Source: Hyphomicrobiales bacterium (GTDB taxonomy: Bacteria > Pseudomonadota > Alphaproteobacteria > Parvibaculales > Parvibaculaceae). Taken from it: 5,229 bases of DNA. Shown piece after piece: positions 1 to 5,229 of the stretch. Below the pieces are notes generated by a model. It worked only from the letters and a program-made list of their open reading frames with translations. It was not told where the DNA came from and did no database searches. Location: NCBI GenBank assembly GCA_015655095.1, contig JAATFR010000127.1, positions 1-5,229 of the forward strand, in the 5' to 3' direction. Position 1 is the stretch's first letter. Each line of letters begins with the position of its first letter. A program made the translations under genes and the position numbers.

Positions 1-707
1 ACATTCGGTTCGACCAGATATCGGCTCATCCCGGCGCGCGAGTGGCGAACATCGCGTTCGGCGAGTTTGGCTTCAACGAATTCATTGCCGGTGTTTTCGA
101 CAACCTCCTTGTCGAAGCGGACGATCAGGCTGTCGTAGAGTGTATGTTCGCCGCACAGATAGCGGGCTTCCAGCAGCGCGGTGCGGATCGTGAAATCCTC
201 CAGCGCCATACGGATACATTCATCCACCGTACGGGTGGAATGTCCGACTTTCAGGCCGAGATCCCACAATGCGTAAAGCATGAACTCGACCACGCTCTCG
301 CCCCAGGCCGTCTGCTTGTAGGGCAGCAGGAAAACGAGGTCCACGTCGGAACCGGGCGCCAGCAGGCCGCGGCCATAGCCCCCCACGGCGCCGATGCAGA
401 GCCGTTCCGCCTCGCTGGGATTACCGACCGGGAAAACATGCTGGATGGCAAAATCATGGAGCGCGACGATCAGCGTATCCATCAGGTAGCACAGACTCTG
501 GGCGCAGGTGCGCCCCCGGTGCGCACCCTGTTCGAGGCGTTCGCGCGCCTTGTCTCGCCCTGCCGTCTGGGCGGCCTTGAGGATCTCGACCAGCCCGCGC
601 TTCATGGCAGCCTCGTCGCCCGCATGCGCCGCGGCATGAGCGTCGAGCGCCGCTTTCAGGCGGGCGGGGTCCACAATTTCAAGCAGACTGGGTTGTATGC
701 GGGCCAT
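1..707 (-). CDS. glnD: Bifunctional uridylyltransferase/uridylyl-removing enzyme GlnD, N-terminal part (cut by window edge)
   Basis: GlnD is the cytoplasmic nitrogen sensor that uridylylates PII proteins (GlnB/GlnK) when glutamine is low and removes UMP when it is high, thereby controlling glutamine synthetase and nitrogen transcription. The ATG at 707-705 opens a frame of 235 complete codons running off the left edge; the family is usually around 900 residues, so only about a quarter is present. The nucleotidyltransferase signature is clear: GGYGRG at residues 109-114, then GSDVDL at 119-124, with Asp121 and Asp123 as the expected metal ligands. The family-typical stretch MLYALWDLGLKVGHS (about 143-157) and TIRTALLEARYL (173-184) follow, and the visible part ends at RYLVEPNV. 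The start is supported by GGAGA at 717-713, five bases upstream. The frame has no lesion. The HD hydrolase and ACT domains lie outside the window. Identification is firm from motifs. Confidence 0.95.
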   Translation of the reverse strand, partial: MARIQPSLLEIVDPARLKAALDAHAAAHAGDEAAMKRGLVEILKAAQTAGRDKARERLEQGAHRGRTCAQSLCYLMDTLIVALHDFAIQHVFPVGNPSEAERLCIGAVGGYGRGLLAPGSDVDLVFLLPYKQTAWGESVVEFMLYALWDLGLKVGHSTRTVDECIRMALEDFTIRTALLEARYLCGEHTLYDSLIVRFDKEVVENTGNEFVEAKLAERDVRHSRAGMSRYLVEPN

Positions 708-712
708 TCAGG

Positions 713-717
713 TCTCC
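713..717 (-). promoter_or_regulatory. Ribosome binding site of glnD
   Basis: GGAGA on the minus strand lies five bases before the ATG at 707-705. It is the best Shine-Dalgarno match nearby and supports this start. Confidence 0.6.
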
Positions 718-737
718 GGGAACATCAAATCTCGACA

Positions 738-767
738 TTAATATTTATACATCTTGTGCGCGGGCAA
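738..767 (-). promoter_or_regulatory. Possible sigma-70-type promoter of glnD
   Basis: On the minus strand TTGCCC (767-762) and TATTAA (743-738) are separated by 18 bases and lie about 30 bases upstream of the glnD ATG. Both boxes match the consensus only partly (TTGACA, TATAAT), and the surrounding DNA is AT-rich, so a chance match is possible. A promoter here is sensible because the oppositely oriented small gene separates glnD from mutS, so glnD probably needs its own transcription start. This is inference from pattern only. Confidence 0.3.
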
Positions 768-804
768 AGGGGGGATCTTATGGAAGCTAATTCGATATTC
801 CGCC

Positions 805-827
805 ATAAAATCACCTGCTGGTTTTAT
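805..827. repeat. Near-perfect inverted repeat (9-bp arms, 5-base centre)
   Basis: ATAAAATCA (805-813) pairs with TGGTTTTAT (819-827), with a single G-T wobble at the seventh pair, around a 5-base centre. It lies about 100 bases upstream of glnD and 190 upstream of the small gene. The arms are AT-rich and no T-run follows, so it fits a protein-binding operator better than a terminator. No regulator can be named from the sequence. Confidence 0.4.
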
Positions 828-913
828 AAAGAGGAAAATATTAAAGTTTCAGCTTACGGATCATTACTAAGATTTCATTCGCAGCCATCGTTTGGACATG
901 ATCCAGCCAGCAA

Positions 914-962
914 GCCGCCATGGGGCGGCGTGAAACTTTCTTCCGAGGGCAAAGCCGCCCTT
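914..962 (+). promoter_or_regulatory. Possible leader structure with alternative hairpins ahead of the small gene
   Basis: GCCGCC (914-919) can pair with GGCGGC (924-929) around a 4-base loop. GGGCGGC (923-929) can instead pair with GCCGCCC (954-960). A third option, AGGGC (946-950) with GCCCT (957-961), is compatible with the first but not the second. Mutually exclusive pairings of this kind are seen in attenuators and RNA switches, but GC-rich DNA makes them by chance. No transcription start is known here, so the regulatory role is speculative. Confidence 0.2.
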
Positions 963-1002
963 GATATGTTGCGGCGCTCATAACAGACAGCCGCGCGCCT
1001 TC

Positions 1003-1006
1003 GGAG
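1003..1006 (+). promoter_or_regulatory. Ribosome binding site of the small exported-protein gene
   Basis: GGAG lies eight bases before the ATG at 1015. It fixes that start over upstream in-frame possibilities, because translation from 1015 begins exactly at a well-formed signal peptide. Confidence 0.65.
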
Positions 1007-1014
1007 ATATAACC

Positions 1015-1281
1015 ATGCGTAAGACCCTTGCAATAGCTACTCTCGCCGCCTCCCTGATGGCGGCCCCCGCCATTTCGTTCGCTGCTGACGCGTCTGCCCG
1101 CGCGTCTGTCCCCGCGGCGGCCACCCAGACGACCACCCAGAAGAATACCCAGAAGAACACCCAGACGACCACGAAGAAGGCTCAGGACAAGAAGGATACC
1201 CACAAGAAGGATACCCACAAGAAGAATACCAACAAGAAGACCGCCAAGCCGGCGGCTCCTGCGGCTGACAAGACCAACTGA
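1015..1281 (+). CDS. Small exported Lys/Thr-rich tandem-repeat protein, function unknown
   Basis: The 88-residue product starts with a classical Sec signal peptide: MRK, a hydrophobic core (residues 5-20), and a likely signal peptidase I site after Ala23 (SFA|AD). The mature part of about 65 residues holds 14 Lys, 14 Thr and 13 Ala and no Cys, Trp, Tyr or Phe, so it should be basic, disordered and exported to the periplasm or beyond. It has two repeat blocks: QTTT/QKNT units (residues 38-53) and KKDTH-like units (58-76), then an Ala/Pro-rich tail. The build (signal peptide, then Ala/Thr/Lys/His-rich repeats) recalls enterobacterial acid-shock protein Asr, but this is compositional likeness, not shown homology. 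It stands alone on the plus strand between minus-strand mutS and glnD, with its own ribosome binding site and terminator. The gene call is solid; the function is not known. Confidence 0.85.
   Translation: MRKTLAIATLAASLMAAPAISFAADASARASVPAAATQTTTQKNTQKNTQTTTKKAQDKKDTHKKDTHKKNTNKKTAKPAAPAADKTN
1126..1173 (+). repeat. In-frame tandem repeat, four 12-base units
   Basis: Four consecutive 12-base units encode QTTT, QKNT, QKNT, QTTT. The middle two differ from each other at one base (AATACC against AACACC). The period is a multiple of three, so gain or loss of units would keep the frame. Confidence 0.85.
1186..1242 (+). repeat. In-frame tandem repeat, three 15-base units plus a partial fourth
   Basis: Units beginning at 1186, 1201 and 1216 encode DKKDT, HKKDT and HKKNT, followed by a 12-base partial unit (NKKT, 1231-1242). 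Adjacent units differ by only one or two bases, which suggests recent duplication by slippage. Confidence 0.85.
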
Positions 1282-1304
1282 TTTTTGAAGGCTGTTGCTT
1301 GTGG

Positions 1305-1332
1305 AATGCCCCGGTTCTTGCTGGGGCATTTT
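1305..1332 (+). terminator. Rho-independent terminator of the small gene
   Basis: AATGCCCC (1305-1312) pairs perfectly with GGGGCATT (1323-1330). Three further inner pairs (two of them G-T) close a 4-base loop at 1316-1319. The stem runs into TTTT (1329-1332) on the plus strand, 23 bases after the TGA of the small gene. Read on the minus strand the same stem lies ten bases beyond the mutS stop but has no T-run after it, so it may end mutS transcripts only weakly. It sits in a convergent junction. Confidence 0.75.
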
Positions 1333-3323
1333 GCATTCATTATAGAAGCGATTTGAGCCTGTAGATCAGGTCCAGCGCCTCGCGCGGGCTTAGCGCATCG
1401 GGGTGCACCTCCTCCAGCGCCTTTTCCGCCGCGCTTTTTTCAGCGAGCGTGTAACCCGTGCCTGATTGAGGCTCGAACAGGGGCAACTCGCCTGCCAGCG
1501 ACTTCACCGCGCGGTTGTTGTCGCCCTTTTCGAGCAGGGCCAGCACTTCCCTGGCGCGGGCGATGACGGCGGGGGGAAGGCCCGCGAGCTTGGCCACCTG
1601 AATGCCATAGGAGCGGTCGGCCGAGCCCTGCGCCACCTCATGCAGGAAGACGACGTCGCCCTTCCATTCCTTCACCCGCATGGTCGCGTTCATCAGGTGC
1701 GGCAGCTTTTCGCTGAGCGCGGTCAACTCATGATAATGGGTGGCGAAGAGCGCCCGCGAACGGTTGGCCTCATGCAGGTTCTCCACCGTAGCCCAGGCGA
1801 TGGATAGCCCGTCGAAGGTAGCTGTGCCCCGGCCGATCTCATCGAGAATGACGAGCGAGCGCGGCCCGGCCTGATTGAGGATGGCGGCCGTCTCGACCAT
1901 TTCTACCATGAAGGTCGAGCGGCCCCGCGCCAGATCATCGGCAGCGCCGACCCGGCTGAACAGCCGGTCGACAACGCCGATTCGGGCCTGATCGGCGGGT
2001 ACGAAACTTCCCATTTGGGCAAGAACCGCAATCAGGGCGTTCTGGCGCAGAAAGGTCGATTTGCCTGCCATGTTGGGGCCGGTCAGCAGCCAGAGCCGGT
2101 GGGCAGGTTCTCCGTTGACGGGATCGTCGCCGGAAAGGTCGCAATCATTGGAAACGAACGGTCCCTGATTATCGCGCTCCAGCGCCATTTCCACCACCGG
2201 ATGGCGCCCGCCCCGGATTTCAAAAGCGAGGCTCGCATCCACCTGCGGCCTTGTGTAACGCCGCTCGGCGGCGAGTTCGGCCAGCGCAGAGGCAGCATCG
2301 AGCCGGGCCAGCGCGTCGGCGCAGGCCGAGATGGTGGCGCTTTCGTCAAGCACCGCGCGCGCAAGTCCGTCGAAAATTTCAAGTTCCAGTTCCAGCGCGC
2401 GCGCCGCCGCCTCGTGAATCCGGCCGGCGAGTTCGCTCAGTTCCACGGTGGTGAAGCGCACGGCGTTCGCCAGCGTCTGGCGGTGGATATAGGTCTCGCT
2501 GAGTGGCCTTGTCATCAGGGGGTCGGCGTTGCGGGGCGAGACCTCGATGTGATAGCCGAGCACATTGTTGTGGCGGATTTTCAGTGTCCCGATGCCGGTG
2601 TGATCGGCATATTTCGATTGCAGCGCCGCGATCACCCGGCGGGCGTCGTCGCGCAGGCGCCGCAACTCATCGAGCGCCGGGGCATGGTTTGCCGCCACGA
2701 AGCCGCCGTCGCGCGCCATCAGGGGCAGCTCGGGAGCAAGCGCCGCGCCCAGCGTGTCGCAAAGGGCGGCGCCTGCCGTGGCGATGGCGGCGCGGTCGCG
2801 CTCTACAGTTTCAGGCGCGGCGATCAGCCCGTCGCCGTCCCGGACGAGAAGTCCGGCAATGGCGTGGGCGACAGCCAGCCCGTCGCGAATGGCGGCGAGA
2901 TCACGGGGACCGCCGCGACCTAGCGAAAGGCGCGACAGCGCCCGCGCCATGTCGGGTGCAAGCTTGAGGGTGCGGCGCAGATTCTCGCGCAATGGTCGGC
3001 TGTCGAGAAACCAGCCAACCGCATCGAGCCGCAGGTTGATTTTTTCAGGATCGGTCAACGGCGCGCCAAGGCGTGCGCCAAGCTCGCGCGCGCCCGCGCT
3101 TGTCACCGTGCGGTCGATCACATGGAGCAGGCTGCCGCGCATTTCGCCCTTGAGCGTGCGGGTGAGTTCAAGGTTTGCCCGGGTTGCCGGGTCGATGGCC
3201 ATGGCGTCGTCGGGCATCACCCGGTGCGGCGCGGAGAGAGTAGGCAGGCGGCCAACCTGGGTCAGTTCGATATAATCGAGCAGTGCGCCGCACGCCGCGA
3301 TTTCAGCCCGGCTGAATTCGAAG

Positions 3324-3327
3324 CCCC
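3324..3327 (-). other. One-base frameshift in mutS at a run of four G
   Basis: The minus strand reads CTCGAGGGGCTTCGAATTC. With three G instead of four the translation would be LEGFEF, joining the upstream connector domain (HFRLGALEG) smoothly to FEFSRAEIAACGALLDY. With four G the upstream frame ends at TGA shortly after, as LEGLRIQPG. Confidence 0.85.
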
Positions 3328-3917
3328 TCGAGCGCGCCGAGCCTGAAATGAGCCTTGAGCCTTCGCTCGCCATTGCCGGAATCGAAGCGCTGGGACGGCA
3401 ACGGCGAAAGGATCGCCCGGTGCGCTTCAAGAGCGCCGGTGAAGCGCGGATCGGTCAGCAGATTGTCGGAGACCAGCAGTTCGCCCGGCGCGATCCGGGC
3501 AAGCTCGGCCCCTGCCGCATCCGCCTCGACCGCGATCACCTCAAATCGTCCGGTCGAGACATCCGCCCAGGCGATGCCGACCAGCGAACCATCCCCGGTA
3601 CGGGCAAGCGCGGCCAGATAATTGTTGGCGCGCGCGTCGAGCAACGTGTCTTCGGTCAGCGTGCCCGGCGTCACGAGCCGCACGACGGCCCGGGCGACCA
3701 CAGATTTGCCGCCGCGCTTGCGGGCTTCGGCCGGGTCCTCGATCTGCTCGCAGACGGCGACCTTGAACCCTTTGCGGATCAGCTTCTCAAGATAGGCTTC
3801 GTGGGAGTGCACGGGCACGCCGCACATGGGGATATCTTCGCCCAGATGCTTGCCGCGTTTGGTCAGCGTGATGTCGAGGGCCCCGGCGGCGGACACCGCA
3901 TCGTCGAAGAAGAGCTC

Positions 3918-3920
3918 CTA
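3918..3920 (-). other. In-frame amber codon in the mutS mismatch-recognition motif
   Basis: TAG stands where the conserved GDFYELFF motif requires a Tyr codon (TAT or TAC). Sequence on both sides is in the same frame and matches MutS, so this is a single-base substitution, not an indel. It falls between Phe51 and Glu53, the pair equivalent to Phe36 and Glu38 of Escherichia coli MutS that contact the mismatch. Confidence 0.85.
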
Positions 3921-4115
3921 GAAATCGCCCATGCGGTAGAACAGCAGCGCGCCGGGATGGGCCTGCTTGATCTTCATATATTGGGCCATCATGGGCGAGA
4001 CGTCGCCGGCCGGTCCGGGGACCGGTTCGGCGATGAGCTCGAAGACGGAATCATTCAGGTTTTCATGCGACATGGACCGGGACATTAAAGCATGAGCCGG
4101 AAACGCGGAACCCTG

Positions 4116-5229
4116 TCAGGCGGTCTGGACGAAAGGCTCAATGTCCATGATGGAGCATCGGTCTTCAAGAATTTTCATGCGGCCGGTTTCATCGGCATTT
4201 CGTATTTCCTTGATAAGCTCTCTCGTATACAGCCCGTCATCGTTCTTTTTCTGGTATATGTCGATTATATGCGTGATGCTAAGTTTGGCCGAAGAGCCGA
4301 GCAGCCCGAAATCGTGACGAATGTCATTCTCGAGGTCGAAGAAAGAGCTGAGGGTCTGAAGCAGACGGACTTTCGTCTCGAAAAATTTGTCAAGCAATCC
4401 GGAGAAACCTTCCTGTGTTTCCTCCTGCCGGGAGCCGTTCCCGCTGGTGGCTGCATAGGGTCGTATATTCTGGGACTGTTGCTCAATTTCATTGATCCGG
4501 GCAACCAGCTTCGAGATCGTCTGTTGGGCGCTGTCAAAGAAGCCCGGCCGAGGGGAGGCCGCCGCTGTGAACCATCTGGCTTCACTCGCCGGGGTGCCAA
4601 GAAAATATTCATGATGACTTTTGTAGGTGCTCCATAGACTTAGGAGCTGGGAATTGGAGGGGCAGGCAACCTCAATGATCCGGGGAAAAGGCTTTTCTTC
4701 AGGTCATTATTGACGAAATGTGTCGCATCCTGTCTCAGTTCGTCCAGTGCACCGCAGAGCGTCTCGATAATGGCCTCTGTTCCTGCCGGCGGTGGTTGCC
4801 GGGGCAATGCCCTTGTCCGTGAGTGAAACGTCGGAGGATGAATGGCTGGAGATCGGCTGCGTCTCCTGCGCGTCGAAGAATTCGTCGTCAGCGGCGTCGT
4901 CTGATTCCTTGCTTTCACATGCAGAGGGCGGCGAGCTGGGTGCCGGTGATTTCGATGTGGCGGGATAATATCGCCTCTGTCAGTCTTCCAGAGTCTGATA
5001 TGCCGATTTGTTCGAAGCCGAAGATTTGCCGTGAAACATCATCAAATTGGTCCACGAGCCTGTTTCCGTCAGGCAATCCGGCAAACCAGTTCCGCAGCGA
5101 AAGAACTGAATGGACCTGCCTCTCAGGAGATGAGGGGGTGAAGATACCGGGGAAAAGGCGTGCCAGCCATGTGGTCAGCCGGTCCCGGAATGCGGGCGCC
5201 TGATAATGGTCTGCCTGGATGGGCAGGCC
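4116..5229 (-). pseudogene. Unrecognised protein gene, C-terminal part, frame-broken; cut by window edge
   Basis: I do not recognise this gene. Protein-like sequence runs along the minus strand in successive frames. Segment A, open from the right edge to TGA 4917-4915, contains RLTTWLARLFPGIFTP, SLRNWFAGLPDGNRLVDQF and LTEAILSRHIEITGTQLAAL. Segment B (about 4916-4790) is acidic and Ser-rich, containing ESKESDDAADDEFFDAQ. Segment C (about 4788-4697) reads EAIIETLCGALDELRQDATH. Segment D (about 4703-4116) contains PFPRIIEVACP, a possible coiled coil around ISKLVARINEIEQQSQ, LLDKFFETKVRLLQTLSSFF, and ends EPFVQTA. The changes imply net +1, +1 and -1 shifts; the last fits loss of one A from an A run at 4693-4696. 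Joined, it gives roughly 370 residues without a signal peptide or membrane span in the visible part. GC is lower than in mutS (25/60 at 4201-4260, 33/60 at 5041-5100, against 43/60 at 2881-2940), hinting at different ancestry. It ends 30-42 bases before mutS, possibly co-transcribed. Segment D has no ATG near its open start, so independent translation is unlikely. Confidence 0.6.

Larger units (their letters stand above)
708..1014. other. Divergent intergenic region between glnD and the small exported-protein gene
   Basis: These 307 bases lie between the glnD start (minus) and the start of the small gene (plus), so they should hold both promoters. The part nearest glnD is strikingly AT-rich: 781-840 has 21 G/C of 60 by hand count, against 40-43 of 60 in sampled mutS lines. 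Visible items are the possible glnD promoter, a 9-bp dyad at 805-827, alternative GC-rich hairpins at 914-962, and a plus-strand ORF of 67 codons from ATG 780 to TAA 983 with a purine-rich GGGGGGA ahead of it. I found no tRNA, no recognised riboswitch and no convincing promoter for the small gene. Confidence 0.6.
1340..4073 (-). pseudogene. mutS: DNA mismatch repair protein MutS, disrupted by an amber codon and a frameshift
   Basis: MutS binds mismatches and small loops and recruits MutL. Repaired, this reading gives 910 residues, a normal length. The mismatch-reading domain begins with PMMAQYMKIK and LLFYRMGDF, but the next codon is TAG (3920-3918) where Tyr of the GDFYELFF motif belongs, at codon 52. 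The frame resumes with ELFFDDA and continues through the connector domain to LGALEG, where one extra G (C in the plus strand, 3324-3327) shifts the frame before FEFSRAE. From there to TAA (1342-1340) everything is intact: core and clamp, Walker A GPNMAGKST (repaired residues 665-673), ARGRSTFMVEM (715-725), Walker B LVILDEIGRGT (740-750), ATHYHEL and the C-terminal helices. ATG 4085-4083 is an alternative start; an in-frame TGA at 4118-4116 bounds both, and neither has a good ribosome binding site. Restart at GTG 3896 would lack the Phe-X-Glu mismatch wedge. True decay or sequence error cannot be separated here. Confidence 0.85.

Noticed and set aside
42..779. Long plus-strand open frame across the glnD region
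   Set aside because: It is antisense to a clear GlnD N-terminus with catalytic motifs and a ribosome binding site; its translation has no recognisable domain and reflects GC-driven lack of stops.
841..1329. Minus-strand frame with repeated hydrophobic VGILL units resembling membrane segments
   Set aside because: The repeats are the reverse reading of the Lys/Thr tandem repeats of the plus-strand gene, which has a signal peptide, ribosome binding site and terminator. The minus-strand frame has no ribosome binding site that I could see.
2015..2923. 302-codon plus-strand frame inside mutS
   Set aside because: It is antisense to the intact MutS core and ATPase domains; no family motif is visible in its translation.
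3324..3327. Programmed ribosomal frameshift in mutS
   Set aside because: I see no typical slippery heptamer or downstream pseudoknot, and programmed frameshifting is not known for mutS.
3918..3920. UAG reassigned or suppressed as Tyr in this organism
   Set aside because: A supF-like suppressor or recoding would explain the amber but not the separate frameshift, and no other in-frame UAG in the readable genes supports recoding.
3348..4088. 246-codon plus-strand frame opposite the 5' part of mutS
   Set aside because: It runs antisense to recognisable MutS mismatch and connector domains. Being open opposite the broken part makes it tempting, but the minus-strand homology explains the DNA.
4092..4637. 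181-codon plus-strand frame upstream of mutS
   Set aside because: The minus strand carries more protein-like sequence here (for example LLDKFFETKVRLLQTLSSFF). The plus frame has no supporting ribosome binding site and looks like a shadow, although the minus gene is itself unrecognised.
4640..4918. Minus-strand 92-codon frame as a separate gene starting at GTG 4918
   Set aside because: Its first part is Arg/Pro/Ser-rich out-of-frame sequence; only the middle (EAIIETLCGALDELRQDATH) looks coding, so it is treated as one segment of the frame-broken gene.
1..5229. CRISPR array, tRNA, rRNA, insertion sequence or attachment site
   Set aside because: No spaced direct repeats, cloverleaf, rRNA-like stretch, terminal inverted repeats or transposase motifs were seen on either strand.

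Overview
The window comes from a moderately GC-rich bacterium, most likely an alphaproteobacterium. This rests on the character of the GlnD and MutS proteins and on mutS lying just upstream of glnD on the same strand, a recurrent alphaproteobacterial neighbourhood. I cannot fix the family. All identifications are by eye; no database search was run.

Layout, left to right. Positions 1-707 (minus) hold the first 235 codons of glnD, the PII uridylyltransferase; the rest lies beyond the left edge. Positions 708-1014 are an AT-rich divergent intergenic region with a possible glnD promoter, a 9-bp dyad, alternative GC hairpins and a doubtful 67-codon ORF. Positions 1015-1281 (plus) encode an 88-residue exported protein made of Lys/Thr-rich tandem repeats, followed by a rho-independent terminator at 1305-1332. 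Positions 1340-4073 (minus) carry a nearly full-length mutS reading, 910 residues if repaired. Positions 4116-5229 (minus) carry an unrecognised gene, truncated by the right edge, whose reading changes frame three times.

The main observation is that mutS appears broken. A TAG replaces the Tyr codon inside the mismatch-reading Phe-Tyr-Glu motif, and a one-base insertion in a short G run (3324-3327) shifts the frame before the core domain. The 2 kb downstream, including all ATPase motifs, is intact. The unrecognised gene immediately upstream is also frame-broken, while the distal mutS, the small repeat gene and glnD are clean. Two explanations remain open: genuine decay of a mutS locus, which would imply a mutator lineage, or clustered sequence error at roughly 3.3-4.9 kb. 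Read mapping would decide.

Functionally, glnD (nitrogen signalling through PII) and mutS (mismatch repair) are housekeeping genes with no known joint pathway. The small exported protein sits on the opposite strand between them and interrupts the usual mutS-glnD adjacency.
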